Shown piece by piece: positions 1 to 6,429 of a DNA stretch of 9,572 bases (position 1 is the first letter of the stretch; each line of letters opens with the position of its first letter). The stretch is from contig JAHIRR010000049.1 in assembly GCA_018818505.1 (NCBI GenBank), positions 1-9,572 on the forward strand, given 5' to 3'. Both the position numbers and the translations under genes were made by a program. Under the pieces are notes generated by a model. It was not told the DNA's origin. It searched no databases and saw nothing but the letters and a program-made list of their open reading frames with translations. The stretch is from Candidatus Omnitrophota bacterium. Its GTDB lineage: Bacteria > Omnitrophota > Koll11 > Gorgyraeales > Gorgyraeaceae.

Positions 1-1761
1 CATTACGCGAATGTCGGAGAGATCAGCGCAGTGGGCGGAGACGCGTATTTTGACGAGAGTTACGAAGGCAATCCCTTGGTGAATGCTTTTGTCATCGGAG
101 TGGTCAAACAAAAAGATATAGTGAGAGGCACGGCATCCGGTAAGGGCAATCCCGTGTATTATATTGGCGGAGATACAGGTAGGGACGGCGTGGGGGGCGC
201 GAGTTTTGCCTCAAAGGAAATCACCGAGGAGTCCAGTTCAACACCGAACGCTGTTGCAATCGGAGATCCCGAACTCGGCAAAAGACTGCGCAAGGCATGC
301 CTAGAATTGATTGAAAAAAAGGTGGTTATAGGCATGCAGGATATGGGCGCGGCAGGGCTCACGTGTTCTTCATGCGAGACAGCTACGCGCAGTGGCACTG
401 GTATTGAAATAGACGTGGCGCTAATCCCGCAGAGAGAAAAGAACATGACGCCTTACGAGATACTCCTTTCAGAATCCCAGGAGAGGATGCTAGCTATCTT
501 AAGGGCAGGGTCTGAAAAAGAGGGGCTGGAGATATTGAACAAATGGAAGATCAATGCCGTGAGGATCGGGAAGGTTACTGACGACGGCGTTATGAGGGTG
601 AAGGAAAACGGCGTTACAGTGTGCGAGGTGCCTGCAGATGCATTGACAAAAAAGGCGCCGCTCTATGACAGGGAAATCAAGGAGCCTGGTTATTTAAAGG
701 AGACAAAGGGCGCGTCTTTTGATTCCCTGGCCGAGCCGGGCGACTACAATAAGGTGCTATTGCAGCTCCTGGATCTTCCGACTATTGCCAGCAAAGAATC
801 AGCGTATAAAAAGTTTACGTTTATAGAGAAGGACGAGGTGTTGGTCGGGGCAGGCTCTGATGCAGCAGTTGTTAAGATCAAGGGGACCAAAAAGGCCCTG
901 GCAATGAGCGTGGACTGCAACGGCAGATTCTGTTACCTGAATCCCCATGACGGGGCCATGATGGCAGTGGCTGAGGCGGCCAGGAATATCGTATGCGCAG
1001 GCGGAAGGCCTTTAGCGGTTACTGATGGGTTGAATTTCGGAAATCCCATGAAGCCTGAGAACTACTGGCAGTTCCACAAGTGCATAGAAGGGCTTTCTGA
1101 TGCGTGCAAGGCATTAGGGACACCTGTTATAAGCGGCAACGTGAGTTTCTACAATGAAAATCCTAAGGGAGCTGTTGATCCGACTCCGATGGTAGGAATG
1201 GTCGGGCTGATCGAGGACGCGGAAAAGGCTGTGACACAGGATTTTAAAAACGACGGCGACGAGATAATACTTCTGGGTAAAAACAAGCCAGGCCTTGGCG
1301 GCAGTGAATACCTCTATCATGTGCACAAGCAGAAAAAAGGAGACCCGCAGATTGACATGAAAGCGGAAAAGGCAGTGCAGAACGCATGCCTTGAGGCAAT
1401 ACAATCAGGCATTATCCAGAGCGCTCACGATACTTCAGAGGGTGGATTGGCTGTATGCCTGGCAGAGTCGTGTATCTCAAATGGATCTGCTATGAAAGGC
1501 GCTGTGATAGATTTAAGCGCGGCTAAAACTGACATGAGACTGGATGATGTGTTATTCGGCGAGGCGCCTTCAAGGATAGTGGTTTCTGTAAAAAGCTCTG
1601 ATTCAGGAAAGCTGACAGAGATAGCAAAGAAGCACTCGGCCGCGTGTTATAGTCTTGGTAACGTCAATGGAGACAAACTCGTTATCAAGGGCGCAATAGC
1701 TGTTCCTGTGAAAAAGCTGAGCGATGCGTGGAGGAACGCTATTCCTAACAGGACAAAGTAA
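1..1761 (+). CDS. purL: Phosphoribosylformylglycinamidine synthase II (FGAM synthase), 5'-truncated by the window edge
   Basis: PurL performs the fourth step of de novo purine synthesis in the cytoplasm: ATP-dependent conversion of FGAR plus ammonia (supplied by a PurQ glutaminase) to FGAM. The frame is open from base 1, giving 586 visible residues before TAA; the family is usually about 730-750 residues, so roughly the first 150-190 lie outside. GTG at 31 is internal, because HYANVGEISAV before it continues the PurL alignment. Visible landmarks, in window residues, are GGDTGRDGVGGASFAS near 56-71, GMQDMGAAGLTCSSCE near 111-126, LSESQERML near 155, then a second AIRS-type half with GNVSFYNE near 380 and HDTSEGGLAVCLAE near 475. 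This is the usual tandem AIRS_N/AIRS_C arrangement. Codons are visibly more GC-rich than in the accessory genes downstream. No sibling pur gene follows directly; purB and purC resume about 6.3 kb later. Confidence 0.96.
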   Translation, partial: HYANVGEISAVGGDAYFDESYEGNPLVNAFVIGVVKQKDIVRGTASGKGNPVYYIGGDTGRDGVGGASFASKEITEESSSTPNAVAIGDPELGKRLRKACLELIEKKVVIGMQDMGAAGLTCSSCETATRSGTGIEIDVALIPQREKNMTPYEILLSESQERMLAILRAGSEKEGLEILNKWKINAVRIGKVTDDGVMRVKENGVTVCEVPADALTKKAPLYDREIKEPGYLKETKGASFDSLAEPGDYNKVLLQLLDLPTIASKESAYKKFTFIEKDEVLVGAGSDAAVVKIKGTKKALAMSVDCNGRFCYLNPHDGAMMAVAEAARNIVCAGGRPLAVTDGLNFGNPMKPENYWQFHKCIEGLSDACKALGTPVISGNVSFYNENPKGAVDPTPMVGMVGLIEDAEKAVTQDFKNDGDEIILLGKNKPGLGGSEYLYHVHKQKKGDPQIDMKAEKAVQNACLEAIQSGIIQSAHDTSEGGLAVCLAESCISNGSAMKGAVIDLSAAKTDMRLDDVLFGEAPSRIVVSVKSSDSGKLTEIAKKHSAACYSLGNVNGDKLVIKGAIAVPVKKLSDAWRNAIPNRTK

Positions 1762-1783
1762 GACAGTATCAACAGAGACTGAT

Positions 1784-1817
1784 AATAGTAGGGGACACTT
1801 AAGTGTCCCCTACTATT
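1784..1817. repeat. Perfect 34-bp palindrome (possible purL terminator)
   Basis: The 17-bp arms 1784-1800 and 1801-1817 are exact reverse complements, with core GGGGACACTT/AAGTGTCCCC. In RNA it would form a very stable hairpin 22 bases after the purL stop. The following bases (TCTT) are a poor U-tract, so it is only a possible terminator. It ends two bases before the -35 box of the tRNA promoter. The AAGTGTCCCC core recurs at 4953-4962, and related TGTCCCC/GGGGACA words occur at 4980, 5037 and 5061, so this may instead be a scattered repeat family of REP or insertion-sequence type. Confidence 0.75.
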
Positions 1818-1819
1818 TC

Positions 1820-1848
1820 TTGACATACTACATATAGTTCTTTATAAT
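1820..1848 (+). promoter_or_regulatory. Consensus promoter of tRNA-fMet
   Basis: TTGACA (1820-1825) and TATAAT (1843-1848) are both perfect sigma-70-type boxes separated by the optimal 17 bp. Transcription would start near 1855, only a few bases before the mature tRNA 5' end at 1859, which is typical of a strong monocistronic tRNA promoter. Confidence 0.9.
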
Positions 1849-1858
1849 ATACATTCAT

Positions 1859-2162
<304 letters not shown>

Positions 2163-2165
2163 TGG

Positions 2166-2264
2166 TTCGACGCACAAAGGCCCTCTTTTTCAAAGAGGGC
2201 CTTTGTTTGCTCACCATGGCCCTGAGCAAGCAAAATAATGCAAAGCATTATTTTGCGCGTCGAA
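2166..2264. repeat. Branched fold: 8-bp outer stem enclosing two hairpins
   Basis: TTCGACGC at 2166-2173 is the exact reverse complement of GCGTCGAA at 2257-2264. Between them sit the 14-bp hairpin at 2175-2205 and a 12-bp hairpin (2230-2241 with 2245-2256, loop AAA). Together they would make a three-way junction in RNA or a cruciform in DNA. CCATGG occurs at both 2160-2165 and 2214-2219. I recognise no known RNA family; it may be only a composite of tRNA-trailing hairpins. Confidence 0.6.
2175..2208 (+). terminator. Hairpin after tRNA-fMet, probable terminator
   Basis: A perfect 14-bp stem (2175-2188 with 2192-2205) with a three-base loop is followed by only three T residues, so it is a very stable hairpin with a weak U-tract. 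It starts 13 bases after the tRNA CCA end and is probably the first stop or 3'-processing barrier for the tRNA transcript. Confidence 0.6.
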
Positions 2265-2275
2265 AGGCCATCCTG

Positions 2276-2323
2276 AAGCCAGTTTTTCTTTCTAGCTAGA
2301 AAAACTGGCTTTTTTATTTTTTC
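2276..2323 (+). terminator. Strong rho-independent terminator
   Basis: A perfect 14-bp stem, AAGCCAGTTTTTCT 2276-2289 with 2298-2311, is followed by a long T-rich tract (TTTTTTATTTTTT). It closes the tRNA block and insulates the toxin-antitoxin promoter at 2392. The A-rich left arm means it could also act weakly on the other strand. Confidence 0.8.
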
Positions 2324-2391
2324 TGAAAATTTTTGAAAGAAAATAGGCCTTTCAATGTGTCTAATATAGTGTAAGGAAGAATGTTAAGGCC

Positions 2392-2420
2392 TTGACAATA
2401 CAACTAAATTGTTGTATACT
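2392..2420 (+). promoter_or_regulatory. Promoter of the toxin-antitoxin operon with overlapping operator
   Basis: TTGACA (2392-2397) and TATACT (2415-2420) are spaced by exactly 17 bp. An inverted repeat, ATACAAC 2398-2404 and GTTGTAT 2411-2417 with a 6-bp spacer, fills the region between the boxes and runs into the -10. A protein bound there would block polymerase. A third ATACAAC half-site lies at 2445-2451 inside the first codons of the toxin. The HTH antitoxin two genes down is the natural binder, since autorepression is the rule for HigA-type antitoxins. The leader would be only about 10 nt. Confidence 0.85.
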
Positions 2421-2436
2421 TTAAGTAGGGGGAAGA

Positions 2437-2787
2437 GTGGGAAAATACAACTGTGTTTATTACACTACAGCTACTGGCAGGCCTCCCGTGGAAGACTTTA
2501 TTGAATCTTTAGATGAAGGCAGTCAGGACGCATTCTTTTATAAAATAGAATTACTTAAAGAATATGGCCCGCAACTCCGAAGGCCTCATACAGATAGCAT
2601 AGGAGAGGGTATTTTTGAACTGCGATTTACAGGAAAAGAAGGTAGGATTAGAATTTTATTTTTCTTCTTCGAAGAAAATCACATAATTTTTACCAATGGT
2701 TTTATCAAGAAAACGCCAAAGACTCCGCTGAAGCAAATTAGACTTGCAAGGCAAAGGAAAAAAGAATATTTCGGTAGGAGGAAATAG
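2437..2787 (+). CDS. higB: RelE/HigB-type toxin (phage Gp49-like family)
   Basis: The 116-residue protein fits the HigB/Gp49-like branch of the RelE/ParE superfamily, which in studied cases cleaves mRNA on the ribosome. Recognisable stretches are GRPPVEDFIESL near 14-25, KIELLKEYGPQLRRPHTDSIGEGIFELRF near 37-65, RIRILFFFFEENHIIFTNGFIKKT near 71-94, and a basic tail ending RRK. This matches the family's order: an N-terminal helix pair, the central ELR strand, then the hydrophobic strand and F-K-K-T. The start is GTG, with a G-rich Shine-Dalgarno at 2428-2433 only a few bases upstream; no better ATG is present. The toxin lies first and the antitoxin second, two bases apart, which is the host-inhibition-of-growth (HigBA) order. 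The family is clear; the symbol is assigned by family and gene order. Confidence 0.85.
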   Translation: MGKYNCVYYTTATGRPPVEDFIESLDEGSQDAFFYKIELLKEYGPQLRRPHTDSIGEGIFELRFTGKEGRIRILFFFFEENHIIFTNGFIKKTPKTPLKQIRLARQRKKEYFGRRK

Positions 2788-2789
2788 AG

Positions 2790-3170
2790 ATGAAAAAGGT
2801 TCAAGAGCATATCGATGAAAAATTAAAGAACGAACCTGGATTTAGAGAGCGTTATAATTTAATCATGCAAAAGGCCGAGATTGCCAAGAAAATAATCGGT
2901 TATCGCATCAAGCATAACCTTACTCAGAAACAACTTGCTGATGACTTAGATGTAAGTCAGCAGTATATTTCCAAAATAGAAGAAGGGGATTTTTCTACTC
3001 TTGATACGGTTGACCACATTCTTTTTAAAATGGGGTGTAGATTAATATTAAAGGTGGAAGAGTCACCATATACCACTAAGGCATGGAAGAAGATCGAAAA
3101 AATTGTTGCTGAGAAAGGAAATACATACAAGTCTCGCAGAAAGTCTAAAAGGCATATTAAAGGTCTATGA
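2790..3170 (+). CDS. higA: HigA-type antitoxin, XRE-family HTH regulator
   Basis: The 126-residue protein has an XRE/Cro helix-turn-helix at about 35-78 (IIGYRIKHNLTQKQLADDLDVSQQYISKIEEGDFSTLDTV). An acidic N-terminal helix (HIDEKLKNEPGFRERYNLIM) precedes it, as in the HigA antitoxins paired with Gp49-like toxins. A basic tail (KSRRKSKRHIK) ends it. The start is supported by a perfect AGGAGG at 2776-2781, inside the 3' end of the toxin gene, eight bases before ATG. The protein should bind and neutralise the toxin and repress the promoter through the inverted repeat at 2398-2417. Its TGA overlaps the next reading frame (ATGA at 3167), so the endonuclease-like gene is likely co-transcribed. Confidence 0.88.
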   Translation: MKKVQEHIDEKLKNEPGFRERYNLIMQKAEIAKKIIGYRIKHNLTQKQLADDLDVSQQYISKIEEGDFSTLDTVDHILFKMGCRLILKVEESPYTTKAWKKIEKIVAEKGNTYKSRRKSKRHIKGL

Positions 3171-3172
3171 TT

Positions 3173-3591
3173 ATGGACACAAAACTCAAAGCAGATATTG
3201 CTGAGTCAGCTGTTATGACAGAGCTTTTGAAGCGAGGATTTAAAGTTCTTAAACCCATCGGAGATAGACTGCCTTACGATCTGGCTGTAGATGTTAATGG
3301 AAAACTAGTAAAGATACAGGTCAAAAGCGCTTGGTTTTATAGAGGCGCTATAAGGTTGATGTTAGAATAACTAAGACAAATCGCCGCAAAATGTTACGAA
3401 AATATTACACTAAGGACGATTTTGATTTTGCCATAATCTACATATCAAATCTCAACGTTTTCTACGTCATGCCCGTGTCAGTCTTTAATGGCTATAAAAG
3501 CGAGATCAGTTTAGTAGAAACTCAAAAAAGACAACGCAAGCCAAAATCAACAAAGTATAGGGAGCGTTGGGATTTATTGGGTAATATATAA
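3173..3591 (+). pseudogene. PD-(D/E)XK endonuclease, I-Ssp6803I-like (PDDEXK_5 type), frameshifted
   Basis: Two adjoining frames together make one about 139-residue protein. The first frame reads MDTKLKADIAESAVMTELLK and continues to KIQVKSAWFYRGAI, then runs into a stop at 3368. From 3355 the frame one base back continues VDVRITKTNRRKM and on to YRERWDLLGNI. One missing base near 3350-3355 explains the break. From ATG 3173 the candidate active-site residues are E11, D36, Q49 and K51, i.e. E-D-(Q)-x-K, the pattern I associate with I-Ssp6803I, the homing enzyme of the Synechocystis tRNA-fMet intron. AAAGG at 3159-3163 is well spaced for 3173 and too close for the overlapping ATG at 3167. The gene follows the antitoxin without a gap. 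All active-site residues lie upstream of the break, but the truncated form loses half the fold and is probably inactive. The family is also common as stand-alone genes of unknown role. Confidence 0.8.
3538..3578 (+). repeat. 41-bp direct repeat, copy 1 (tail of the endonuclease gene)
   Basis: This stretch encodes KPKSTKYRERWDLL at the end of the PD-(D/E)XK gene. It matches 4810-4850 over 41 bases with only two differences (positions 3550 and 3576, both A to G in the second copy). The two copies bracket the ATPase gene, 1272 bp apart. Confidence 0.9.
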
Positions 3592-3607
3592 AACAATAAG
3601 AGCGTCC

Positions 3608-3635
3608 TTGACTTTTTGCTATAATATGGTATAAT
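3608..3635 (+). promoter_or_regulatory. Promoter of the first AAA_14 ATPase gene
   Basis: TTGACT (3608-3613) and TATAAT (3630-3635) are separated by 16 bp. A second TATAAT at 3620-3625 is too close to this -35 to be its partner. Transcription would start near 3642, inside the inverted repeat described next. Confidence 0.75.
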
Positions 3636-3659
3636 TTAGTCAGTTAATTGACCAAATTA
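3632..3659. promoter_or_regulatory. Inverted repeat at the ATPase transcription start, possible operator
   Basis: TAATTT-A-GTCA (3632-3642) faces TGAC-C-AAATTA (3649-3659) around a six-base centre, giving ten paired positions and one mismatch. It overlaps the -10 box and the predicted start, a position typical for repressor sites. It could instead be a weak hairpin in the leader. No binder is identifiable. Confidence 0.5.
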
Positions 3660-3680
3660 GTAATAATATAGGATGGTAGT

Positions 3681-4811
3681 ATGTATATTCCGCAAAGACA
3701 ATTGGATAATATTAAGGAAATGATCAAGCCTCAGAAGGTCATTATAGTGTATGGACCAAGAAGATGCGGCAAGACTACTCTATTAACGCATCTTCTTAAA
3801 GAAGCTGGGGAGCGGTATCTATTTGTCAATGGTGAAGATATAACAGTTCAGGATTTTTTGAGTAGTCAATCCATTGAAAAACTCCGTAGTTTTGTAGGAG
3901 ATAATAAGCTTTTGGCTATTGACGAGGCGCAAAAGATAAAAAATATAGGCCTAAATTTAAAATTGCTTATAGATCATATTCCCAAGATAAAGATTGTTGC
4001 CACTGGTTCTTCCTCGTTTGATTTGGCCCATGAGATGGGTGAGCCCCTTACAGGGAGGAAGTTTACTCTAAAAATGTTTCCTTTGGCGCAGTTAGAGCTA
4101 GCCAATATCGAGACAGCAGTTGAAACAAAAGCACGCCTTGAACAACGTCTTATATATGGGTCCTATCCAGAAGTAATTATAGCTAATGATATATCGCAGG
4201 AGGTGGCATATCTTAAGGAGATAGTAAATTCATATCTTTATAAAGATATCTTGGAGCTTGACGGTATAAAACATTCAGATAAGATAGTGAGGCTTTTACA
4301 GTTATTGGTTTTTCAAATAGGACAAGAGGTTTCGTATAACGAGCTTGGAAGACAACTTGGCATGAGTAAGAACACGATCGAAAGATACCTGGATCTTTTA
4401 GAAAAGGCTTTTGTTATATTTAAATTGAAAGGATTTAATAGGAGTCTCAGAAAAGAGATATCTAAAAACCCCAGATACTATTTTTATGATAACGGTATAA
4501 GAAATGCCTTGGTAAATAATTTCAATCCCCTGTCTATGCGTGATGATGTCGGCATGCTGTGGGAGAATTATGTTATTGTCGAAAGATTAAAAAGACAGGA
4601 GTACTTGCGGATGCAGGTGAATAGTTACTTCTGGAGAACATACGATCGCAAAGAGATCGATTTTATTGAAGAGGTCGGAGGAAAGCTCTTTGGTTATGAG
4701 ATGAAATGGTCAGATGCGAAACGCAAGGCACCAAAAGAATGGACTGATACATATAAAAAGTCCAGCTATAGCGTTATTAATAAAGAAAATTATTTGGATT
4801 TTATCACTTAA
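3681..4811 (+). CDS. AAA_14 ATPase with C-terminal DUF4143 domain (first copy)
   Basis: The 376-residue protein has a Walker A at 25-32 (GPRRCGKT), a Walker B at 77-82 (LLAIDE) and a sensor-like ATGSSSFD near 107-114. A winged-helix segment (NELGRQLGMSKNTIERYLDLLEKA) lies near 222-245. The C-terminal DUF4143 part has KEIDFIEEVGGKLFGYEMKW, resembling the D...ExK core of restriction-like nucleases. Length and domain order are normal for AAA_14/DUF4143 proteins, which are abundant in uncultured bacteria and archaea and have no settled function; roles in defence or mobile DNA have been suggested. The start has an AGGATGG ribosome site at 3670-3676. The gene has its own promoter, and its stop codon (4809-4811) touches the first bases of the second 41-bp repeat. 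It thus sits as an exact cassette between two tails of the endonuclease gene. Confidence 0.85.
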   Translation: MYIPQRQLDNIKEMIKPQKVIIVYGPRRCGKTTLLTHLLKEAGERYLFVNGEDITVQDFLSSQSIEKLRSFVGDNKLLAIDEAQKIKNIGLNLKLLIDHIPKIKIVATGSSSFDLAHEMGEPLTGRKFTLKMFPLAQLELANIETAVETKARLEQRLIYGSYPEVIIANDISQEVAYLKEIVNSYLYKDILELDGIKHSDKIVRLLQLLVFQIGQEVSYNELGRQLGMSKNTIERYLDLLEKAFVIFKLKGFNRSLRKEISKNPRYYFYDNGIRNALVNNFNPLSMRDDVGMLWENYVIVERLKRQEYLRMQVNSYFWRTYDRKEIDFIEEVGGKLFGYEMKWSDAKRKAPKEWTDTYKKSSYSVINKENYLDFIT

Positions 4812-4861
4812 GCCAAAATCAGCAAAGTATAGGGAGCGTTGGGATTTGTTAGTAAAAAGCT
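4810..4861 (+). pseudogene. Remnant 3' end of a second PD-(D/E)XK endonuclease gene
   Basis: The frame AAG CCA AAA TCA at 4810 encodes KPKSAKYRERWDLLVKS and then TGA (4859-4861). It parallels KPKSTKYRERWDLLGNI of the gene ending at 3591. No other part of a second copy is visible upstream, because the ATPase coding sequence occupies that space. Bases 4810-4850 form copy 2 of the 41-bp direct repeat. The differing final residues suggest a diverged paralogue rather than a fresh duplication of the whole tail. Confidence 0.75.
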
Positions 4862-4921
4862 GACACTAAGGAGTGCAGTGGAATTATAGCAGTTGTAACT
4901 TATTTTGAATACATAGGTAGG

Positions 4922-5102
4922 TATCTTGTACCGTTTGCAAATCTAATCTTACAAGTGTCCCCACCTCCAAGATTAAACATGTCCCCATTAATATTAGACA
5001 CATTTACCAGTTAAATTCTTTCAAAAAAAATAAACAGGGGGACAGCCTTAATATTGAAAAAGGGGACAGGTTGCCGATAGAAATTGCAAACGGTACAAGA
5101 TA
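4922..5102. mobile_element. 181-bp element with perfect 19-bp terminal inverted repeats (MITE-like)
   Basis: The left end 4922-4940 (TATCTTGTACCGTTTGCAA) is the exact reverse complement of the right end 5084-5102. Both ends begin or finish with TA, compatible with a TA target duplication of the IS630/mariner kind, but no transposase is present and TA is too short to prove it. The interior has no useful ORF. It carries two TGTCCCC words (4956, 4980) facing two GGGGACA words (5038, 5062), so a nested structure with a second, older repeat family is likely. The region lies in the 450-bp gene-free gap between the two ATPase genes, which otherwise holds only the endonuclease remnant and the repeat at 5127. 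Confidence 0.7.
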
Positions 5103-5126
5103 ACAACTCAGGATGGCCCCGAGTCC

Positions 5127-5172
5127 TTCGACTGTGCTCAGGATGGTTCGAAGGATGGTGAGCGAAGTCGAA
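5127..5172. repeat. Interspersed palindromic repeat (TTCGACT...AGTCGAA)
   Basis: TTCGACT (5127-5133) and GCTCA (5136-5140) mirror TGAGC (5159-5163) and AGTCGAA (5166-5172) around a central TTCGAA (5147-5152). CTCAGGATGG also occurs twice nearby (5107, 5138). Sequences of this CCTGAGC/GTCGAAGG type recur between genes in many bacterial genomes as non-coding palindromic repeats; that is recollection, not a search. From 5173 to 5261 I see no further feature. Confidence 0.65.
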
Positions 5173-5261
5173 CCACAAGCGAGCCCGCAAGCTTAACTAG
5201 TGCGATTGTGGTGCATAGCCTTATTAATAGAGATAATTATCCAAGCTTCATTACCTAAGAT

Positions 5262-6422
5262 TTAAATTTTTATAACTGTAAGCTCTTGCCATGGAAGGAA
5301 AGTTGTTTGATTATGCGAGGCTGTACCTTTTCCGCAATAAACCACAAAGGATTTTTTAACTTCCCGCCCAAAGATTTTTTTGAATAGATTGAGGGTTCGG
5401 CAAAAGTCTAAGTTTAGCGTTGCGGAGGATTTTATTTCTACGGCGGTCAACGATAAGGGATTCTGTAGAATTAGGTCTATTTCATTGCCTGTGCGGTCGC
5501 GGTAAAAATAAAGGTTTGAGGCTTTAGCTTGGTTGAATCTGGCTTTCAAAAATTCTGTGATGATCAGATTCTCGAATAAATTTCCCCGCAGGGGATGTGA
5601 TTTTAGCTGTTTGGCATTTTCGATCTCCAATAAATATGCTGCCAGTCCAACGTCATAGAAGTAGATTTTAGGTGTCTTGATTAAGCGCTTTCCGATATTC
5701 CGGAAAAAAGGCGGAAGCAGAAAAACAATGTAACTTGCCTCCAGAAGAGAAATCCACTTTCGAATAGTTGGCTGAGATACACCGACATCGTTGGCAAGGC
5801 TGTTATAATTTAAAAGCTGTCCTGTCCGGGCCGCTAATATTCTGACAAATTTTTCAAATACATGCAGATTTTCTATCTGGCTAAGCTGCCGCAAATCTCT
5901 TTGAACATAAGTCTCGAAATAGTTCATATAAAAATTATGCGGCATTAAGTTTTCTTTATAAACTCTGGGGTAGAATCCTTTAATAAGCAGATCATCGAGC
6001 GACTTGTACTGTTTTTTGCTCCCAAGCTCTTTAAGATTAAACGGAAGCAGTTTTATCAAAGCAGTTCGTCCAGCGAGAGACTGGCTTATTGATTGAGTAA
6101 TTTCAAACTGTTGACTCCCCGTGAATATAAACATTCCTTTTTGAGAAGACGAGTCTACTATGGACTGGATGTAGGAGGAAAGCTGCGGGGCCCTTTGTAT
6201 TTCGTCAAGGATAGCGCCCCTGGAAAGGTTTTCTAAAAACCCGCGAGGATCTTCAATAGCAAGTTTACGTTTGTCAGGTTCTTCCAGGTTTACATAGGGT
6301 TTTTTGGGGAAACAGGCCTTTGCCAGAGTTGTTTTACCTGACTGTCTGGGCCCTGTTATAGTCACGACAGGATACTGCCTTGAAAATTCAACACATTTTT
6401 TGTGCAATAGGCGCCTTATCAT
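5262..6422 (-). CDS. AAA_14 ATPase with C-terminal DUF4143 domain (second, diverged copy)
   Basis: The 386-residue protein carries a Walker A at 24-31 (GPRQSGKT), a Walker B with AILDEIQ at 70-76 and a sensor FTGSQQFE near 99-106. A winged helix (NSLANDVGVSQPTIRKWISLLEAS) lies near 207-230. The DUF4143 segment contains PKIYFYDVGLAAYLL, then GNLFENLIITE and a restriction-like core, GNEIDLIL...AVEIKSS. It belongs to the GPRQSGKTT / LDEIQ branch and is clearly distant from the plus-strand copy (GPRRCGKTT / IDEAQ), so the two are not a recent duplication. The start is ATG at 6422. No ribosome site precedes it, and the promoter at 6430-6458 puts transcription at or next to the ATG, so the mRNA is probably leaderless. 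It runs convergent to the first ATPase and divergent from the glycosyltransferase gene. Function is unknown. Confidence 0.87.
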   Translation of the reverse strand: MIRRLLHKKCVEFSRQYPVVTITGPRQSGKTTLAKACFPKKPYVNLEEPDKRKLAIEDPRGFLENLSRGAILDEIQRAPQLSSYIQSIVDSSSQKGMFIFTGSQQFEITQSISQSLAGRTALIKLLPFNLKELGSKKQYKSLDDLLIKGFYPRVYKENLMPHNFYMNYFETYVQRDLRQLSQIENLHVFEKFVRILAARTGQLLNYNSLANDVGVSQPTIRKWISLLEASYIVFLLPPFFRNIGKRLIKTPKIYFYDVGLAAYLLEIENAKQLKSHPLRGNLFENLIITEFLKARFNQAKASNLYFYRDRTGNEIDLILQNPLSLTAVEIKSSATLNLDFCRTLNLFKKIFGREVKKSFVVYCGKGTASHNQTTFLPWQELTVIKI

Positions 6423-6429
6423 ACAAACA

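Noticed and set aside
159..446. Minus-strand open frames inside purL and purB (for example 159-446, 1114-1404, 8101-8445)
   Set aside because: They lie opposite well-conserved coding sequence and read as frame shadows.
2163..2170. Phage attachment site at the tRNA 3' end
   Set aside because: Only an 8-bp word is duplicated right beside the gene, and no integrase is visible in the window.
3350..3370. Programmed -1 frameshifting in the endonuclease gene
   Set aside because: No slippery heptamer or downstream pseudoknot is apparent; a one-base mutation is simpler.
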